A stretch of 18,459 bases of DNA from CAZQEZ01 sp964592475. Lineage in GTDB: Bacteria; Bacteroidota; Bacteroidia; Cytophagales; Cyclobacteriaceae. Positions 14,717 through 18,459 of the stretch are shown here, one piece after another. The notes beneath the pieces are model-generated. The model was not told the origin of the DNA. It did not search any database and was given only the letters and a program-made list of their open reading frames with translations. The translations under genes and the position numbers were made by a program. Position 1 is the stretch's first letter, and the number at the start of each line of letters is the position of its first letter. Location: NCBI GenBank assembly GCA_964592475.1, contig CAZQEZ010000087.1, positions 1 to 18,459 of the forward strand, given 5' to 3'.

Positions 14717-15639
14717 TACCTGCCATACCAATCGCCTGTGGTTACCTGCTCGATCTTTGGCTGGCCGACCCGGAAAAATGGCCCCATCCGGTCCGCTGGT
14801 TTGGCAGCGCAATTGCCTGGGGTGATCAATGGCTCAATCGTGGTTCCTACAGGTTCATTAAAGGTGCCTTGCTCACACTGATCTACACCAGTTCTCTTTT
14901 TATTTCACTATGGTTAATGGATCAATGGCTCTGGCAATACAGTTGGATAGCCTGGATGTTTTTGAATATTCTGGGATTGTGGTGGGGTATTGCCAATCAG
15001 GCCTTAATTGATGCCGCAAAAGCAGTTTTTCAAAAATTAAATGAAGGTATTGCCCAGGGCAGGCAGCAGGTGGGTTTAATCGTGGGCCGTGATACTCACA
15101 ACCTGACTGAACAACAAGTAAAAATCGCTACTCTGGAAACGATGGCAGAAAACCTGAGTGATGGGGTAATCGCACCGCTTTTTTATTATGGCCTTTTAGG
15201 CTTACCAGGTATCATGACTTACAAACTGATCAATACATGCGACTCGATGCTTGGCTATCGTAACCCGCGTTACGAATATTTTGGAAAATTTCCAGCCAAA
15301 TTGGATGACCTGATCAATTACATTCCTGCCAGGATTACGGTTTTGCTTTTATGGATGGCTTCTCTCAATGGACAGGCCATTCGGTATGCTATTCGTGATG
15401 GTCATAAGCACAAAAGCCCGAATGCAGGCTATCCGGAGGCTGCAGTTGCCGGGATACTTCGTTGCCGGTTTGGTGGCCCAAATTTTTACGATGGACAATT
15501 GGTAGAAAAACCATACATCGGAGACCAGGAAAAACAAATTGAGTACGACGATTTTCGAAAAGCAGCCCGCTTAAATCATGGGGCAACCTTGTGGGCCATT
15601 TTGCTGGTAATGATAGGAAGAACCTTATGCTTATGGTAA
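14704..15639 (+). CDS. cbiB: Adenosylcobinamide-phosphate synthase (CbiB)
   Basis: This inner-membrane protein (311 aa) joins adenosylcobyric acid to the aminopropanol (phosphate) arm. The N-terminal signature is GYLLDLWLADPEKWPHPVRW, followed by hydrophobic segments near residues 55-75 and 78-95. RDTHNLTEQQ, ETMAENLSDGVIAPLFYYG and NTCDSMLGYRNPRYEYFG are the conserved central blocks. NAGYPEAAVAGILRCRFGG lies near the C-terminus, and the last residues are hydrophobic. Length suits the family. It overlaps the decarboxylase gene, whose product would supply its substrate. In Pseudomonas denitrificans nomenclature the same protein is called CobD. Confidence 0.96.
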   Translation: MEKLIPAIPIACGYLLDLWLADPEKWPHPVRWFGSAIAWGDQWLNRGSYRFIKGALLTLIYTSSLFISLWLMDQWLWQYSWIAWMFLNILGLWWGIANQALIDAAKAVFQKLNEGIAQGRQQVGLIVGRDTHNLTEQQVKIATLETMAENLSDGVIAPLFYYGLLGLPGIMTYKLINTCDSMLGYRNPRYEYFGKFPAKLDDLINYIPARITVLLLWMASLNGQAIRYAIRDGHKHKSPNAGYPEAAVAGILRCRFGGPNFYDGQLVEKPYIGDQEKQIEYDDFRKAARLNHGATLWAILLVMIGRTLCLW

Positions 15640-16175
15640 AAATGATAATAATCACTGGAGGCCCCGGAAGTGGCAAATCGAGCCTGATTGCGCAATTGAG
15701 CAAGATGGGTTTTGCTACGGTGGCAGAAGCCAGCCGGATATTAATAAAGCAAGAAAGTAAAAAACCTGATGGCATGCTGCCCTGGCGAGATATGGCCGGG
15801 TTTGCCCGATTGTGCCAGCAAAGCATGCTGGAGGACTTTATAAGAAATACCGGAAAGGAGAGCCTGGTATTTTTTGATCGTGCACTTCCCGATATTGTTG
15901 CTTATCTGCAATTATGGGGACTTACAGTTGAGCAGTCATTGCATGATTTAATAGTCACCCACCGGTACTATCATCTGGTTTTCTGGTGTGGCCCCTGGCC
16001 GGATATTTACGTGAATGATCCGGAACGTCCACAAAGTTACCAGGTGGCAGAGAGGCTAGGTTTAAAAATAAAAAAAGTGTATGAAAACTATGGATATGAA
16101 GTGCTTGAGGTACCGAAAACAAGGGTAAAAGAAAGGGTGAAATATATTGTAGAAACATTAGAAAATATAAAATGA
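15633..16175 (+). CDS. AAA_28-type P-loop ATPase/kinase of unknown role in the cob operon
   Basis: The product (180 aa) opens with a Walker A motif at residues 9-16 (GGPGSGKS), followed by GFATVAEASRILI. A Walker B-like FFDRALPDIVAYL lies in mid-protein, and CGPWPDIYVNDPERPQS and YEVLEVPKTRVKERVKYI close it. This pattern fits the AAA_28/NadR-like group of small P-loop proteins, many of them kinases. It lacks the GGARSGKS and guanylylation features of CobU/CobP. Tight packing (overlapping the cbiB end, and overlapping the next gene as ATGA) suggests a job in corrinoid metabolism. No function is established. Kinase steps the window does not otherwise cover are L-threonine phosphorylation and adenosylcobinamide phosphorylation. 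ATG 15633 is chosen; ATG 15642 is equally plausible and GTG 15591 unlikely. Confidence 0.8.
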   Translation: MVKMIIITGGPGSGKSSLIAQLSKMGFATVAEASRILIKQESKKPDGMLPWRDMAGFARLCQQSMLEDFIRNTGKESLVFFDRALPDIVAYLQLWGLTVEQSLHDLIVTHRYYHLVFWCGPWPDIYVNDPERPQSYQVAERLGLKIKKVYENYGYEVLEVPKTRVKERVKYIVETLENIK

Positions 16176-17350
16176 AAAGTAAGAACATTATATTGAAATC
16201 TAGAGGCATAAACTTGTTGCTATGCTTGAAAATCTATTTTATAACTATATTATCTTGTACACCAACGAATGAAAGTGATCAAAATGAAGTCAGATTTTCA
16301 ACAGATGGGTCAATTGAATATGCTCGTCACTTTTCAATCGAAAAACACAAGGATCATAAAATAGTAAATGTAATCAGACCATCAGGTAAAAATAAAGGAG
16401 TTAATTTTCAATATTTCTTAAGTTCAAGAAAAGCGCTTTTCACTGAGGTTAATAATGATGCCCATTTTATTAATACCCCATTAAAGACATATACTATCCG
16501 ATCTTCCGGAGAAGCTTCCATGTTACATTTACTTGACGAATTGGATGGAGTAATAGCCATCGCTAATCAAAACTGGATTTGTAGTGACTACCTACATAAA
16601 AAATACCTGGAGGACGAAATAGCACTAATAGGACGTGGAAAAACTATAAATACTGAGCTTTTGCTGGATTTAAATCCGGATGCAGTTTTTGAATTAGGAA
16701 GTGGTAACCAATATGATATTACCCGGCAGTTGCTTACAATTGGACTAACTCCGGTAATGAACAGTATGCACCTTGAAGATCACCCTTTAGGTATGGCTGA
16801 ATGGATAAAATACTACGCTGCCTTTTTTAATAAAGAAGAAAAAGCCAAAATGATTTTCGATTCCATAGCCTATCGATACAATGAACTGGTACTTTTAACA
16901 AAAAATATCGCAAATCGTCCGACAGTAATCGTCGGACATAGCCGTAGGGGAGTATGGTCCACTCATGGTTCCAGCAATTGGTTTATCAAATATTTGAAGG
17001 ATGCAGGAGCCACTTATATTCTTGAAGATAGTACGGAATACAACGAAAACCTGATTAGTATGGAACAAGCATTACTAAAAGGCGGGCAGGCAGATTTTTG
17101 GATCAATCCTGATCACAAAGCCACTAAAATAAATGACTTACTACATGAAGATGAGAGATACCAATACTTTAAAAGTATAAAATCAAAAAATGTTTTCAAT
17201 AATAACCGCTGGGTTACTGGTAATGGATGTAATCATTATTGGGAAGAAGGTGTAATGGAACCGCATATCCTATTGGCTGACCTTATCAGGATATTCCATC
17301 CTGAATTGTTGCCCAATCATCAATTAAAATATTACCAACAACTTCAATGA
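16172..17350 (+). CDS. btuF: Intact BtuF-like corrinoid-binding lipoprotein (second copy)
   Basis: The product (392 aa) is a lipoprotein of the ABC-transporter substrate-binding (Fe3+/B12) family and should deliver corrinoid to BtuCD. A hydrophobic leader ends at a lipobox with C29 (FITILSC). The two lobes are seen as LDELDGVIAIANQNWIC with LLDLNPDAVFELGSG, then RPTVIVGHSRRGVWSTHG, GGQADFWINP and HYWEEG. The C-terminus is FHPELLPNHQLKYYQQLQ. It has the roughly 108 residues missing from the copy at 4553. The DNA looks richer in A+T than the cob genes before it, which may mean separate origin. It overlaps the P-loop gene as ATGA. Binding specificity is inferred from context. Confidence 0.88.
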   Translation: MKSKNIILKSRGINLLLCLKIYFITILSCTPTNESDQNEVRFSTDGSIEYARHFSIEKHKDHKIVNVIRPSGKNKGVNFQYFLSSRKALFTEVNNDAHFINTPLKTYTIRSSGEASMLHLLDELDGVIAIANQNWICSDYLHKKYLEDEIALIGRGKTINTELLLDLNPDAVFELGSGNQYDITRQLLTIGLTPVMNSMHLEDHPLGMAEWIKYYAAFFNKEEKAKMIFDSIAYRYNELVLLTKNIANRPTVIVGHSRRGVWSTHGSSNWFIKYLKDAGATYILEDSTEYNENLISMEQALLKGGQADFWINPDHKATKINDLLHEDERYQYFKSIKSKNVFNNNRWVTGNGCNHYWEEGVMEPHILLADLIRIFHPELLPNHQLKYYQQLQ

Positions 17351-17351
17351 A

Positions 17352-17533
17352 ATGAAACCAACCAGCACCAATCATCAAAAAGTAAGCTGTCCACGTTGTG
17401 GGAAAAATTTGAATGCAAGCCGGGCCTTATCCATCAGTGCCAGTGTTTTCAGGTCGAACTTTATACACCAATAATTCAATAATTAATAGCTTCTTTTGAA
17501 TATTCATAAATTGTTTAGTTGCCAAACTTTAAC
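17352..17533 (+). pseudogene. Frameshifted Cys-rich CWC-type small protein
   Basis: From ATG 17352, one base after the btuF stop, the frame reads MKPTSTNHQKVSCPRCGKNL and ends at TAA 17474 after 40 residues. Near 17412 a one-base shift opens FECKPGLIHQCQCFQVELY, which runs to TAA 17480. The joined CPRCGK-F-C-CQC-VEL pattern fits the N-terminal half of the small cysteine-rich CWC family. A possible CLxxC remnant at 17512-17533 would be the C-terminal CLC motif, but stops intervene. It was probably the last gene of the operon and is now broken. Its biochemical role is unknown to me. The first lesion alone could be a sequencing error, but the later stops make decay more likely. Confidence 0.6.
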
Positions 17534-17539
17534 CATAAG

Positions 17540-17734
17540 TCACCATCTGTCAGCCAAAACCAACTTGTAGATAAATTGGGTTCTTGTCCAAGATTGCACT
17601 GCAGTTATGATATCCTGTGGAAATTTAACTCTTTTTACTAAGCTTCTAATCCCGAATTTCTCACAAGTTTTTGTAATTTTAGTCCTTGAAACCATTGCCT
17701 GAATTAGATTAGGAGCTTTTACGTTCCGACCGCC
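17540..17734 (-). other. Unidentified minus-strand open fragment
   Basis: A stop-to-stop stretch encodes about 64 residues, including KAPNLIQAMVSRTKITKTCE and FPQDIITAVQSW, with one internal ATG (AMVSR). It is fairly basic. There is no good start, and it ends next to the broken CWC gene. It may be the 3' part of a decayed gene or a chance reading frame. I do not recognise it. Confidence 0.2.
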
Positions 17735-17776
17735 TTACATAACCTCTATTTTTTCTTAGGTTTTGTTATCTTCTTT

Positions 17777-18262
17777 TCACTTTGTATCTATATAATCAAG
17801 GTTTATGGGCATAGTTGAATATGCTCCAAGGACTATGTTTTCCTTTCTAAATAATAATTTTACTTCTGTTATTTGACTTGAAAGATATAATTCTGGTTGA
17901 GAATGAAGATTCCAATTTTTCTTATTGAGGTTTAATTCATTCCATTTTTCAGTAGAAATTTGTCTTGATGAAGGCTCTAAATGATTTATCCAGGAGTTAA
18001 TTGAATCAGGCTGAATTTTTAAAGCCAGTATGATATTGTAATCAGAAGGCCCTGGAACACGCCCAGTTCCATTATCCTGATACCAAATATGGTATTCGGC
18101 ATCAATCAATCCAGAAGTTTTGTTGAGGTATTTTTTTAAAAATTCAATTTTATCAGTTTGAGAGTCAATTTCGTAACTATAAACATTAGCAGTCTTGTTG
18201 TTTTCTTGACATGAAGTGACCAAAAGAATGAGTAAAAGTGGCGTGATTTTCAAAAGATTCAT
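17777..18262 (-). CDS. Small putative lipoprotein of unknown function
   Basis: The product (161 aa from ATG 18262; an in-frame TTG at 18271 is less likely) has a classic lipoprotein signal, MNLLKITPLLLILLVTSC, with C18 as lipidation site. The mature part is polar and Asn/Lys-rich. It contains YHIWYQDNGTGRVPGPSDYN, SWINHLEP and a C-terminal stretch VLGAYSTMPINLDY. I see no catalytic motif and do not recognise the family. The gene points against the cob operon and stands alone, so nothing links it to B12. Composition is A+T-rich like the surrounding spacer. Confidence 0.7.
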   Translation of the reverse strand: MNLLKITPLLLILLVTSCQENNKTANVYSYEIDSQTDKIEFLKKYLNKTSGLIDAEYHIWYQDNGTGRVPGPSDYNIILALKIQPDSINSWINHLEPSSRQISTEKWNELNLNKKNWNLHSQPELYLSSQITEVKLLFRKENIVLGAYSTMPINLDYIDTK

Positions 18263-18346
18263 TTGCGACAATATTTACCAGTGTATTTCCCGTCCATTGA
18301 TTCTATAAATGTGCAATATGCTATTTTCTGCTTGGCACAACGGTTG

Positions 18347-18459
18347 GCGGTATAAAATCGTTGGGGGTTTCGTAGCTACTTCACTATCAGGGTATAACGA
18401 CTTTTGATGCGAGAACCGAGGCTCGGTTAACCACCACGCCCCCAATGTTTTATGACCGC
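18347..18459. repeat. Large imperfect palindrome at the window edge
   Basis: The left arm GCGGTATAAAATCGTTGGGGG (18347-18367) is an imperfect inverted match of the right arm at 18439-18459, which ends TTTTATGACCGC. The arms differ by an indel and a few changes. Between them sits a smaller inverted repeat, AACCG with CGGTT around 18414-18428. The element starts about 85 bp upstream of the lipoprotein gene and may continue past the window, since the right flank is cut off. It resembles a folded intergenic repeat or recombination site, but I cannot name a family. Confidence 0.5.

Noticed and set aside
1..18459. CRISPR arrays, tRNA/rRNA genes, prophage or insertion-sequence genes
   Set aside because: I saw no regularly spaced repeats, no tRNA-like cloverleaf or rRNA sequence, and no transposase or integrase motifs on either strand.

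Overview
The window looks like Bacteroidota chromosome (Cytophagia/Flavobacteriia/Chitinophagia-like; I cannot place it more finely). The support is: TAnnTTTG-type -7 promoter boxes, the near absence of Shine-Dalgarno sequences, a TonB receptor with a carboxypeptidase-like N-terminal domain, lipoproteins, AT-rich intergenic DNA, and class I ribonucleotide reductase proteins of the short Bacteroidota type. The window is almost entirely about vitamin B12, with two cobalamin riboswitches each heading a plus-strand operon.

Region 1 (about 383-3820): a promoter and a cobalamin riboswitch (434-545) precede nrdB and nrdA, a class I, B12-independent ribonucleotide reductase. NrdB has the ligand and tyrosine spacing of the Flavobacterium johnsoniae manganese-type subclass Id enzyme, and NrdA lacks the ATP-cone. 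Between them lies a clearly decayed acyl-CoA thioesterase gene whose stop still overlaps the nrdA start. A hairpin plus T8 tract at 3766-3820 probably ends the operon.

Region 2 (3830-4260): a short graveyard with a GNAT acetyltransferase remnant on the plus strand and an unidentified frameshifted remnant on the minus strand.

Region 3 (4285-17530): a -7 box, a second and longer cobalamin riboswitch (4297-4507) and then a long, tightly packed cobalamin transport and late-biosynthesis operon. Its order is a broken btuF, btuC, btuD, TonB receptor btuB, PduO-type adenosyltransferase, cobB, cobQ, threonine-phosphate decarboxylase-like gene, cbiB, an AAA_28-type P-loop protein, an intact second btuF-like lipoprotein, and a frameshifted Cys-rich CWC-type gene. 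A hairpin after btuB may separate transport from biosynthesis. No cobU/cobP, cobS or cobT lies in the window.

Region 4 (17540-18459): an unidentified minus-strand fragment, a small minus-strand lipoprotein gene and a large imperfect palindrome at the window edge.

Working model: when B12 is scarce both riboswitches are on. The cell imports and finishes corrinoids through BtuB/F/C/D and CobB/Q/CbiB, and makes deoxynucleotides with the B12-independent reductase. When B12 is plentiful both units are repressed, which implies a B12-dependent class II reductase elsewhere in the genome. The least explained parts are the P-loop protein embedded in the cob operon and the unusual number of decayed genes inside and between otherwise intact operons.
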